Below are positions 1 to 11,559 of a stretch of DNA of 52,929 bases, piece after piece. The notes beneath the pieces were generated by a model. That model ran no database searches, was not told the DNA's origin, and saw only the letters and a list, made by a program, of their open reading frames with translations. The stretch comes from Chromera velia. Its lineage: Eukaryota > Sar > Chromeraceae. The stretch spans positions 17,501 to 70,429 of the forward strand of contig JAHBMJ010005484.1 of NCBI GenBank assembly GCA_018398765.1, written 5' to 3'. How positions within the stretch are numbered: the first letter of the stretch is position 1; every line of letters begins with the position of its first letter. Both the position numbers and the translations under genes were made by a program.

Positions 1-1104
1 TGTATACGTATCGATTGTAAAATCTGGATGCCGAAATTCCATACACCAAATTTCCGAATTATAAGAAAAAAAAAGAATCGCTCGTACGCCCGCGAGCTTT
101 TTTATATGGGCTGTTATGTATATACTTGCGCGAATTTAAGGCGCCTGAACCTCCAATCAAAACAGATTTAAGGTGCCGCTCATGCTGACCAGCCACCGGC
201 CGGAGCATCAAACTTCGCGGCATAGTAAGAAGGTCTGTACTAATTCAACTGCAAACTGTATATACACAACTGTTTCACATTGAATCGACAACTACTGTTA
301 CATGCTAAGTTAAGTTGTTTAGGTTCAAAAAGGAAGAAAATACGATTTTTTTCCCTAACTAATAAAGAAACATGCATGGCCAACAGCTGCATAACCGTTA
401 TTTATCAAAGTTCACCGAGCGTTTTACGATATGTAATAATATGTAACGATTTCATAAGACCACAAAGAGGCGTTGCATATAAATTTGCTAACTCAACTTT
501 CAACTTTGATTTAAAATTATGAAAGCTATTTTTATCAGTCTTTTAACACTTCTGTCTGTTTTTCACAAATCTCTAGAAAAGTTTATATTGTCAGCAGACT
601 GGCTACTGTATTATACATCTTCTTCAAGTATAATCAAGCATTCAAAGTTATCAGGGAAGTTACTGTGCGATTCAATCATTTTTACAGCTCGGATCTACTG
701 ATTGCGCAATTCAAAAACTTAAGTGAAGTGGGACTACGGAGTGAACCATTTGGTCTTTGCTCGACCGAACTTAAATCTGAATGACAGAAGATTTCTCGCC
801 GCTTTCCCTGTAAGCTTGCAAGGGAGCGTTCCCATAAATTCTCGATCTGCCTCCACCCATCCGGTCTTTCTTTGTCTCTTGCATGTGTTCATGCGCGCTT
901 TCGCTCTTTCCTTTTCTCCTTCCTTCAGATACGGCCGTGTCCCGCGTGCGCACTGAATGACGCAAGTGATCCCATCAAGACACCCCCCGGGGGGTCTTTG
1001 AAGCTCTGAAAAGTCCCCGTCCCGTCGATCTCCCAAGTGCTTCATGACCCAAAAGCCCATCAGCAAGTCTTCCTTTGAACCGATTCCTTCCAGTGACCCC
1101 CCCG
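1..1104. other. No gene recognised (left flank)
   Basis: The first 720 bases are AT-rich and hold only short reading frames without family features. From 720 onward the sequence becomes balanced in GC and lies downstream (3') of the minus-strand gene that ends at 1105, so 720-1104 may be its 3' untranslated region. I see no RNA gene, polyadenylation element I would defend, or long repeat here. Confidence 0.5.
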
Positions 1105-4100
1105 TCAGCAGCCCATCTTCATTACCGAAAGCACAGTCGACACAGCCTGCTTTGTCTCCTCTACCCTAGCCTCCTCCCTCACAGCGCGGGCACCGCCCAC
1201 ACGGGCGCTCTGCCCCGCCTGCGCGTGCGTCAACCCCTCAGCAGCCGCCAGCCGCCCGGCGTTGCGCATTAAGTTCACGCGCCTGTCTGACCACTCCCCA
1301 TGGGTGAGTCCGGGCAACGCACCGCTGAGAGACGAAACGCCGCTGTACAGGCTGTCGTACAAGTGTTGGGAGACCAACGTTGAGAGACGAACTGCGGCAG
1401 TGAACGTGAACAGACATACATGTGGACACACTATCAAACAATTGTCTTTTTAGCCCGTTCATGTAGAGTGTCAGAGCAATGTCCAAAGACCATCACAAGG
1501 AGACGACAAACGTGGAGTTTTTGACAGTGACAGATATAGAGAAAGGCAGCAAGGGAACTGTGTGCGAGAGGAAAGAAAATGAACTTCCCCGTCGCATTAT
1601 CACAGCACCAGGTGGACAGACCCGCTCTTGCTCTCTCTGTCGCTCTCTCTTCCTCCCGTGCAAACTCGCTCGTGTCTTTTCTTCGTCGCTTACTGGCACA
1701 GGAGCGCCGTGAGTTATTCTCCTCACTCAAGTCACTCACCATTCAGCACGGAAGCTTCCCCAGGAACAAAGAGCTCAGACTCAGCCATTCCCCCAGCAGT
1801 CAGCGCCAGCTCTGCGGGAAAAGGAACGAAAGGGGAAGGGGGCGAAGGAAGCAAGACAGGAAAGAAAGAGGAAGGAAACTTATTGGTGTCCGCACAAACA
1901 GTAACATGCAGAGAGAAGAAAGAAGAACAGCAATATAAAATTCAGCGAAGAAGGGAGGAAAACATGTCACATGAACCGAAAACCGAAGGCACGAAAGAAG
2001 GACGAGAGGACGAAGCAAAGCGCAACTTTCTTTTGCCAACAAGTGAGTAAGGAAAACAGTGCAACCCTTAATCGTCTGCCTGACCTCTCTGAACGGACTC
2101 AACAGCCCTCTCGACCTCTTCGCCAACCTTCAGCTTTGCCTCTTCCCCCCCTGACCCCCGTCCCCTCTCTGTTGCCTCCCTCCTCTCCAGACGGAAAAGA
2201 CGATCCTGCACAAACGAATGATCACGCAAGCACAGGACCACATGCAGGCACTCACGCACAAGGACACACACACACACACACACACAAAGGAGAGAGGAAG
2301 GGAGAGTGCGAGAGATTACAGCGTCGCTCCATTCACCCTTCGTCTTCCTCCCCCCCCACCCACCCCCACACAGTCCCCCCGAAAGGGCCGGACCACACAC
2401 GCAATCCAGAGCTCAGCCGGACAGGCCAAATAAATAAGAGAAACGATGAGAGAGATGCGGGACCTCCAAGCTCTTTCTTTCTTTTTTTTCTGAGGGAGGG
2501 AGATCGAATGACCGACCTTGACTAAAAAACTGTTGGCACGCGCGAGCAGGAACGAACAGAGCGGCATAAGCGCCTGAGAGAGACAGACACAAACAAAGCA
2601 CAGGAGACGACAGGTGCCAGAATTAGGGGGGTTGGAGCACTCAGTGAATCGGGGAATGAATGGAGAAACAGACACAAATGCGAAAAAATATTTGACACCT
2701 ACAAAGAGACAAATGAGACTCATTCAGTCAAAAGAACCATTTTTGACTTCCCCTTGCATGTCTTGTCTTGGTCTCATTCCACACTGTATGTCTTTCTTCT
2801 CTCTTCTGACTGTGAGAACATCTCCGCACCTTTTCTTTTTAGCATGCAGCCTGCCTCTCTGTGGTCTTGCTTCTGGTGCCTTCTCTTCGCTCTTTCTGCT
2901 CTCCTCTCCGATCTCGCTTCTACACTGCTTCTCTCCTCCACCCTCACACCCATTGAAAAGACAAAAGCGAAAAGTTCTCCGCATGCAAACTTATTGAAGA
3001 CAAAAAGGCACAAACTCTTTTGCCCCCCTCTGCAGACAAGAAGAGAAGAAGAAAACAACCCTCTGGCCCGTCCCCTCCCTTCCCTACCTGAACGTCAGGC
3101 CGATCGAAGACGGTCGGATGGACGCTGGAACGAATCCAGCTCAGCATCGACAGCCAACCGCGGAATGCTGCGGCAGATCACACACACACACACACACAGA
3201 GGTGGTAGTTTGTATGAGAGGGGGAGAGGAGACCGTGATAATGAGGGTAGCAGGCGTGCAAAATCACGGCTGATCAGGATGTGGTGTCCTTAAATGGCAA
3301 ACAAAAAAACAGGGATCTGGACGCGAAAGCAGCAAAGCCCCCCATACAGAGATCAACACATACGCAGACCGCCCGACTAACTCCACTCCCCACTTCCCGC
3401 TCCACTTCACAAAAAGGAACTGGTACGAACGAATCTAAGCAGACGGACCTCTGAGATGGAGTGCGCACAGCTGCGCATGCTGAATGACATCGTCTGAGGC
3501 AACACCCACACAGACCCTCAGGGCCCCCTCCCCCGGGTCGATGGACGGGGACGTCAACCGGAAGGAGGACAGGGCAGCAAGCCAAGTCACCACAGGGGAC
3601 ACACGCAAAGACGGTCGGGGCCCCTGTGCGAGAGGTGGCCGGTGAGGGTCCAAAGCGGCCCTCGACCCCTGTGTCATCACGAAGTCACAAATCCATCCCA
3701 GAGAAGGCCCACTGGCCTCATCGACCTGCGCCCCCTGTGACGGGAAGGCCGATAAGGGGCTTCTTCGCAACGTCCGGGGCTCCCTGTCCCTTGTGACCAC
3801 TTGAGGAGTGCGATCCGCTGCATGCACACACGCGCACACGCAGGAAACCAATCGACCTGGTTTTTTTACCGTTTCTCTTTTTGAGTACTTTCTGAGTTCC
3901 CGAAACATCAACCGCTCCGTTTTCCTGCCCGCTCGCACCCACACAGCACCGCATCAGATCAGTAGGGCCAAAGTTTCAGGGAGGTAGTAGAGGCGTCCGC
4001 AAAAGAAGTCGAGGGACGCAAAGAAAATTGACACGCAACCAAGTGGGTGGAGAAGACCGCTGAAGAGAAGCAAAACAGAAGTAATAAGACAGCAAAGCGG

Positions 4101-5094
4101 CGAGTAGAAAGGAAGGAAGGTCGAAATGTCAACTGCACGGCCAAGAATGGGTCACGTTTTTCTTTTTTTGATTGGAACTCATAAGCAACGATGATGAGGA
4201 ATACTGTGTGCTGACCTGTCAACTTCGCCCCCACGGGAGGGCTCCCCTCGTTTTGTGTTGGTCGTTGCCTCACAGACTTTCTCTCCGTGTACCGCACGGC
4301 AGGAGACGGGGAAGGGGCCCTTGTGACATCGTCTGCATGAAGTCCTCCTCCTCCTGCCGGCTGCCCCCACCCTCCCGTTTTCATCTCTGCTGCTCCCCCT
4401 GGCTGCTGCGTCTCCACAGACACACGGAGGAGCTTTAAGATCCACTCGGCAATCTGCACACGCACCTTCCCCTCCCCCGACTCGACCATAGACCCCCACT
4501 CACCCAACTCCGATAAGTCTCGGGGGGATCTCTGCTGTTGTTGCATGGCGGCAGAAAGGGACAGAGCGAGGTCCGTGAGTCTGTCCAGCTCGCTCACCAA
4601 CGTAGAGTGCAGCGTCACAGGTGCGTGCTGTCCGGCCGCGTCTTGCATTTCCTTCATCGTAGGAGGGGGGCAGAGCTGCAGACGGGCGGATAGGAGCGGA
4701 AGGAAGGCAGACAGAAGGAAGGAAGGAAGAAGGAAGGACGGGTGCAGCTCAAAGCAGGTATGTGCGCTTATACCGTGATGTTGCAAAGAAAAACTGGAAG
4801 AAGATTTGTTCTATAGTTCGGGGAAGACGCAGAAGAGAGGGGCTGCTCATTATAAGGAATCGACCCTCTCGGACAGAAACCAGAAAACCCAAAAATTCCC
4901 CATCCTCCTACCCTTAAAACCAAACCAAAAGGGCTAAAAGCCAGAAACACAAACATGGATGGAAGGGAAAATCAAGAGAAGAAACGCCCACCCGATGGAA
5001 GAGCCCCTCCAGTGCCGCAAGAGACACGCGGAAGTGGCGGAGAGCATCCGTCAGAGACCCAACCAACGCGATCCAGAGCTGCACACACACACAC

Positions 5095-5191
<97 letters not shown>

Positions 5192-7927
5192 CATACACCC
5201 TGATCAGCACATGCAGATAGAAGCAGCTATTACTACATACGCACAAGCCACTGTGCATAAATTAATTGAGTCCTGCTCCCCCACCTTCCCCCCGTCTCTC
5301 TCAACTGCCTGCCTGACTGACCGGGCTGTCTTCCCTCGAGAGTTCCTGCAGCACGAGTTCCCTCACGGCGTTTCTCTCTTCACTCTCCTCCTCGTTCGCA
5401 CAGAAGAAAAGGGGCGGAAGCCCGGAGGGAACCTTTCGGGCAAAGCTGGGCACACACACAGAGAGCCCACACAGGCCGCTCCAGAGCGCCGACCCTGCCG
5501 AGGACCCCAGCCACCGCACCTGTCCCCAGAGCCCCCCCGACCCGCTCGCTCGCACTCTTCCCGCGTTCCTTCCTCCCCAGGGCGTTCGCACGGACTTCCT
5601 CGGGGTCTTTGCAGAGGCTGTGAGGGCCTTCGCAAACCTGCAGAGGCACGGGCAGGGTTCACAAGCGGGAAAGTCAGGAAACGACGCGAGGTGGCTGAGC
5701 GGGCGCAAGGCCGGATGGATGCACGGCCTGGAGGGACAAGAGAGAAAAAAGGAAGACAAACGACCCCACGAAGAGCTGCTCTGGACAACCCGGACCGGAA
5801 GGGGGAGGCAAGATACTGTTGCCTGGTATGAAGGTGAGGGGGCAGGGGAAGAAAGAACGTTTTGTATGCATGTGTGTGCTTTGTAGGTTTTCCCCGTTGA
5901 TCTCACGGACCGTTGTTCTCTTTTTCTCGCAGCAGTAGACGGCGGTGGCCTCTCCTTCTCCCTGTTTGCCCCCCCCCCCCCNNNNNNNNNNNNNNNNNNN
6001 NNNNNNNNNNNNNNNNNNNNNNNNNNNNNNNNNNNTTCTCTGTGAAGGCTGTTCTAGGCCCCGTGAGAAGGGTCGACGTTCGGTTCTCTGGAGCGGGGGA
6101 GGGGGCAGGAGTGTAGGGGGTGGGGGGGACACCCACGGGTGTCTGTGTGTGTACCTGCGTCCGCAGAGGGGGGGAGGGAGAGGGTCTGGCTGAGTTGTGG
6201 ATTTTCTGGAAGTAGTTGTTGCCGGGGGAGTCAAGGAAGGGGTCTCCCCCCACAACCACCGACGCCCTCCCTCCCTGTGCCGCTGTCGGGGGGACACTCG
6301 GGGGGAAGGTCCTGTCCACCTGGGGTTGCAGGGGGGAAGGAACTGAGGGGGCCACGGTCTGTCCGGCAGGGGCTGCCAACGCTGCCATGTACGCCGAGGC
6401 CATCAACTGCAGAGATGCATGGTGAAGGAAAGAAAGAATGAGAGTCTGTCAGCACGATTAAAGAAAACCTTGCAAGCGTCTTTTCCTCAACTCAACTCAG
6501 GCCGATATCAAAAGCCGCAGGAAAGGAGAAGGATGAGACGGGGCAGTGCGGGAGAGTGGAGAGCTGAAAGGAGCCAAACGCAGAGACAGTTAGTTTTCTT
6601 GCTGCCTTTCTGCTAAGGCAACCCACGATGGACACAATCGACTTTACATAGCGACGTTTGATGTTCAGTGTGCCTTGATCAAGCAAAATAATAAAACCAA
6701 TTACCGTCCCTACAAAGGACAAAAAAAACAGAGAGACGGACCCTCTGTATCTGGGAGTCTCCATTTGTTGTGAGGGAGAAGAGGGGAATCAGCCCTCGAG
6801 GGCGAATCTTGAACGTCGCCTGCACCCATCCACACATATGAGAACCAATTCGACCATGCATCGTATGCATCGGTCCTGAACAATGCTTCTCCATTCCCAT
6901 CCATCCAACGAAACGGGAGTGTTCAACTGTTTGGACGAGTCTACCCGTCTATCCTATCTCTTCCTCCACTCCTCCCCGCAACGTGCACGACGAGGGAAGG
7001 GTCGATCGATCGATCAGCTTCGTCGACAGACGGCATGCAGGGGCAAGTAGAGGAGGGCAGAGAGCGAATCCAGGAAGGTAAAGAAGTTCTTTCCTTTCCA
7101 CCCACTGCCCGTCTGACGAGGAATCTGAGTCTGTTCTCCTCCACTGCGCCTGCGTGGCCGTCTGTCACCAACACGAGGAGAATGGAGGCCCCCACCCGCA
7201 CGGCCAGGTGGAGGATCAGAGAGCAGCACCAAGAAACGACATCCGTGATCGCCTGGAAGGACACAGAGGGGTGCATGTGAGACTTTGGAACAAAGCAGGT
7301 CGAGTGAACCGGCCAGTGAATCAATGAATGAATGAGGATGAGAATAAAGAGACAGTCAGATGAGCAGACTGCCGCTGCTGATCTGAACATCTATCTGCAT
7401 GGACTTCACCCCTCCCTCCGGTTTCCTTTTTTCCCCCTTTCCCCCATTTCATCTCTTGCCTCCTTCAACGTAAGACAAAGCTTTAGAAACGATTTCCGTC
7501 CATCCTCTCGTCTTTCACAACCGATTTGATCCACTTCGCTTCCTCCTACAGTGAAAGGTCAGATGTAAATCTGAGCTGCACATGCACATCGATTCTAGGC
7601 CTGCTGCGTTGAATAGATAGACAGGTACATGAACTCCCTTCCCCCCTTCTCACCTGCCAGAGAGACGATATCAGCCCCCCCGCCACCTTGCCCGACTCCG
7701 CCACGAACCCCCCTCCCCTATCCATCGCCAGAAGGTCTGCAAAAGGATCTCTCTCGTCGAACCCTTCCACACCCACGCCCCCAGAGACGCCAGACCGCCC
7801 CCTTTCACCACCAGATGCGGATCCGGAAGGGGAAGCCGTCCGACTGCCTCCAGAGGAAGTCGTAATGGAAAAACCAAAAAGGCCTCTGCGCGCACAGGGA
7901 GAGAGACCACCACACACACACACACGT

Positions 7928-7961
<34 letters not shown>

Positions 7962-9832
7962 GAAGCATCTAGACACAGAGACAGACACAAATGAAGCCAA
8001 CGACGAGCGGAGGTCCCCAGCAGAGACGGAGGGACCCAAATACAAGAGAACATGCCAGCCTCATTTCTGAAGAACCAACCCCCCGTCAAGGAAAACAAAA
8101 AGCGATTCAGACTTCTCACGGAGACTCGGCAGAGAAAAGAAAAAAAAAGCTTGATGAAGAAAAAAGACTGAGGGGGGAAAGGGGGACACAGACGAAGGAA
8201 GAAACCAAGAAAGAGAAAAAGAAAGGCACAACTGCTACAGCACAACCATACGCCGAACAGTAAAAATTTCATTTGTATTCCCATCATAAAAAATGGGATG
8301 ACCTAATCAGGTTTTCGCTTGTTTTTACATCTAAAAGGCCCACCCATTATGGTCACTATCTCACTAAGCAGCCACACTCACTGACCCCCCCAGAATCCAC
8401 ACAAAGAGAAAGAGCCCGACAGCGCACACGAAGGCCAACCCACAGAGCGGCACCGCCGTCTCCGACACCGCCTTTGTCCACCCTGCAGGTCTTCTCCTAG
8501 TTCTCCAGAAGTCCCATCGCAACACCTGCAGGCAGGAGTGCATTCAAGGGGTGCAAAGCCAAAGACGAACTGCGGTCTTTCTGTGGCCAGCAGAACTGCT
8601 TAGGCCGCCCTTCATCTCTCCCTTGTCCTTCCGGCCTGCAGAACTGTCTTCGTCTGTCTCTGTTCGTCTGTCGGGTGAAAAACGTCTTCAACTTTTCTGC
8701 CCCATCGATCACCCTTCTTTCCATTTCCTTCCCTTTTTCTCTTTTTACATCTGCCGCACCCCCAGACGGCATCTTCATCCCTCTCCCCACCCTAGGTCCC
8801 TTTGAGCATTTACATCTCTCTCTGCCTGCATGCATGCCTGCCCCTCTGTAGGTCTTTCGTCTTTTCGCCTTTACATTCGAAGGAGCGGACTGACCTGTTG
8901 TCCTGTGGCAAAGAACCTCCCAAGAATGAGTGCACTGCATGCAAGCACACAGGCAGAAAAGCAGACCAAGAAAATGCACACATCCAAATGCAGAGAATCC
9001 GTATCCACAGCCGAGACACAGAAAGAATGAGCGAACACCTATGCCCATGTCGGATCAAAACCCGCCAGGTTTGAGATCCGCAGATAAACTTTCTGTCAGC
9101 TTTAGCAGAGAAGAAGACAGGAGGGTGACAAAGAGGAAAAGAAGAAAGCCAACCCCCATGAAATTCCGGACAACCTCAGAAGACAGACTGCACATTCCAC
9201 TTCTTTGCCCGATATCTGAATCACACTTGCAGCCCTGAAATAAAAAGCCAAACAAAAAAATTTACCCAAGCAATCCCGTCCCGTCTCCCTGAAGATCTCA
9301 TGCAATCCAGCCAAGATCCACAGACCTGAGAGAAAGGGCGAACAGAACCTCAAACAACGAGGGCGCTCCCACAACTTCTCCCACAATACCCCCCCCAATC
9401 CTTGCCGTCTCCCACCCCCCCAGGTGTGACACCAGAGTCTCGAGCTGCTGGACCAGACTCAGGTAGCACACAGCCCCACTCAACAGCTTCACGAGCCCCG
9501 CCACCCAATTCTCCAGAAGGAAGACCCAACTGAGGGTGGACTTGCGACCTGAAAAAGGAGGGAGTGAGTTGAACATATACACACAATTCGATGTTGGCCC
9601 CCCTCAGCTTTCCGTCAACACCCCTCCCAGAAGGGAATCACCTCTGACGAAGAGGACATGCGACAAAATCTCAACCTCTGACTGGTGCAGCCCTTCACCC
9701 GCCTTCTACGTCCTCCCGTCAAGAAAACATCATCTCGAGCAGTGTCAGAGAGCAGGACAGGAAAAAGGATAAAACGAGGGACCGTAACGAGGGACTGAAG
9801 ACCCCTCTGTGGGTCGCCTGATTTCTGTGTGG

Positions 9833-9873
<41 letters not shown>

Positions 9874-10738
9874 CGTGTGTGTGTGTGTGTGTGCTTGTCT
9901 GTGTGCCTGCCTGTCCAAAAAATGCGTGTGCGTGCCGGTGCCTCTTTTGTCTGCCGGCGTGTCTGACTTCTCTGACAGATGCATGAGTCTGTTTGTCTGA
10001 CTGACGTACTTCTGATGAGCCTTGACCGAGCTGCGAGTAAGGAGAGGACAGGGACCGTCAAGAGAAGGCCGGCACTGAGGAAAGACAGGACTTTTGCCCA
10101 GACATCTGTCCGAGCTCCTGAACACACAGGTGGAGGGAGGGGGGCAGGAAGAATGGCAGAAGAAATGGAGCGTCAACGAATGGAGGGGTGGAAGGGAACA
10201 GCAGCTGCGCAGACTTCGAAGGAATGTGAACATCTTGTAGAAGAAATGGTGGGGGCAGCAGAAGCTCCAGCCAGCCTCCTGAAAAAGCCGGGCAGATTGG
10301 AAGACGAAAAAACGAGAGAGAGCTTTGGTGACGTGACATGGCATCTCTTCTCTCACTGCCGCCTTCTCTTCTCCACGCACACACGCCCACATCCACTCTC
10401 TCTCTGACCAGGTCTGAAGTCGAAGAGGCTCAAAACTCCAAAGGACAGAGCCAGAGGAAGGCAGGACTCCAGTGCAGAGCGGAAAAGAAATCCGCCCAAG
10501 GCCATGACCACTTTCGGAGACGAAGACGCGAAGCCCTCCTCCACAGGTTTCCGCGGACCCTCCTGAAATGGTGTTCTCATTTTCCTCAGCAGCGGGGACG
10601 GGATTATCAACGACTCCCTCTCTCACCAGATGAAAAGGGACACAAAAAAACGAGGCGGCCAAACAGCGTGATCCACCCAAGGCTGTCAAAATTCTGCTCA
10701 CCGGAATCCTTCCTCGGCACTCAACAGAGCAGGTTCAT
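1105..10738 (-). CDS. Large multi-exon gene, unrecognised multi-pass membrane protein
   Basis: I do not recognise the family. Exons inferred from acceptor/donor pairs and reading frame, in transcript order: 10738-10726 (tentative start, ATG), 10682-10627, 10562-10409, 9548-9322 or 9326, an unresolved stretch 9320-8890, 8482-8386, 7843-7654, 7252-7106, 6819-6742, 6406-5907 (contains the N gap), 5637-5520, 5445-5322, 5078-4992, 4675-4274, 3734-3449, 3167-3088, 2205-2085, 1391-1105 with stop TGA. Outside the unresolved stretch every junction is phase-compatible (phases 0, 1 and 2 all occur), which random exon-like ORFs would not give. The N-terminal half is hydrophobic: segments near GFLFRSALESCLPLALSFGV, WVAGLVKLLSGAVCYLSL, CGLAFVCAVGLFLFVWIL and CCSLILHLAVRVGASILLVL look like membrane helices. 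The C-terminal half is soluble, with a Pro/Ser-rich part (exon 6406-5907) and helical parts. The layout, a membrane block followed by a long soluble tail, occurs in NDC1-type nucleoporins among others, but no motif supports that name. Roughly 1000 residues. Confidence 0.6.
2266..2286. repeat. (CA)n microsatellite
   Basis: Short CA dinucleotide run inside an intron of the minus-strand gene. Similar CA/GT or GA/CT runs occur at 3179-3200, 7913-7960, 9837-9895, 18917-19020, 24306-24373 and 39866-39910, all in introns or intergenic DNA. Confidence 0.9.
5082..5190. repeat. (CA)n(GA)n compound microsatellite
   Basis: About 40 bases of CA followed by about 65 bases of GA. On the minus strand it reads (TC)n(TG)n and ends directly in a CAG acceptor for exon 5078-4992, so it lies at the 3' end of an intron and may serve as its pyrimidine tract. 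Confidence 0.9.
5982..6035. other. Assembly gap (Ns)
   Basis: A run of N follows a C homopolymer and interrupts the exon 6406-5907 of the minus-strand membrane-protein gene. The number of Ns is probably arbitrary, so the reading frame cannot be carried across it. The frame that leaves the gap and ends with a phase-1 donor at 5907 fits the next exon at 5637. Confidence 0.95.
8890..9320 (-). other. Unresolved exon(s) of the 1.1-10.7 kb minus-strand gene
   Basis: Between exons 9548-9322 and 8482-8386 at least one exon is missing from my model. A good acceptor precedes 9234 and opens a frame with a hydrophobic run (MGVGFLLFLFVTLLSSSLL) that fits a membrane helix. A second short exon at 8934-8895 has a pyrimidine-rich acceptor and a GTCAGT donor; its end phase fits the next exon. 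I cannot choose the donor of the first one by eye. Confidence 0.35.
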
Positions 10739-10889
10739 GGACTGCAACAAAAAAGCAGGGCGTTATTAATACGTTTCTCCCCGACCTGTCAGCTGCTGCA
10801 CAGAGGCTTCGATGGAAGTTTTTGTCAGACGCCTGTTTACCTTGAAGATCTCGATCGAACCATCCGTGATTCCGTGATGGAAGGAGACG

Positions 10890-11240
10890 CCAAAATTCAG
10901 GTGCCCCGAGGTGCGCGCCATGCCGCGGGGCCCTGCGCCTCGCGTGCAACCTACGAAATCGCGTAACAGTACGGTTAACGCGTCAGCATACGTCAGCCCA
11001 TGCAACGTCGGCTTAGCGCGGACATGCATGTTTTAGCTACACGGGGACGCGGCATGCATAACAAAAACCTCAATCATATCTTTTAGCTGCACATGCCCCC
11101 CCGAGATCCATGCCAAACGCGACGCCCACGCAATCCGACGCGGCCCCTTCGGCATCGGCACGGATTGTAATTTTTGTGGGATCCATGCCATCTTAGTCCG
11201 TCTACGTACCCGGCAGCATGTATACATCACGGACGCGTCC
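10890..11240. other. CpG-rich stretch, no gene assigned
   Basis: The stretch is richer in CpG than its surroundings (GCGCGCC, CCGCGG and similar words). A short exon-like frame on the minus strand ends at a GTAAAC donor near 10841, but I found no partner. It lies upstream of the presumed start of the minus-strand gene and could include its promoter, but nothing specific shows this. Confidence 0.25.
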
Positions 11241-11559
11241 GTCTCGCAAATCTCCGTCCCTCTCTACGTCAAACGAGAAAGCCGTCACTTCACTTCAAGG
11301 GCCGAGTTACTACTCAAAGAACGTATTGCCTGTTCGCTCGCTTTCTGCTGTGCATAGTCATTGGCTGTCGCCACACAATCGCTGTCATCATTTAGTGACA
11401 AATGTCTCTGCGAGTCACAATAATGTCTGACCTTCGAAACATCACTACACGGCCTTCACTCGCCTAATTGTCGAGGAAGTGACTTATCTGAAACATGACT
11501 CTCTCGCGCGACTCACGACCCCGACCAGCATCTGCTGTGACACGTCAGCATGGGGTTCA

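Noticed and set aside
1971-2525. 184-codon plus-strand frame
   Set aside because: Overlaps a minus-strand exon (2205-2085) that fits by phase; the plus translation is Pro/His/Thr low complexity from the CA run.
4959-5831. 290-codon plus-strand frame with His-Thr and Arg-Glu runs
   Set aside because: It reads through the CA/GA microsatellite and lies opposite four phase-matched minus-strand exons.
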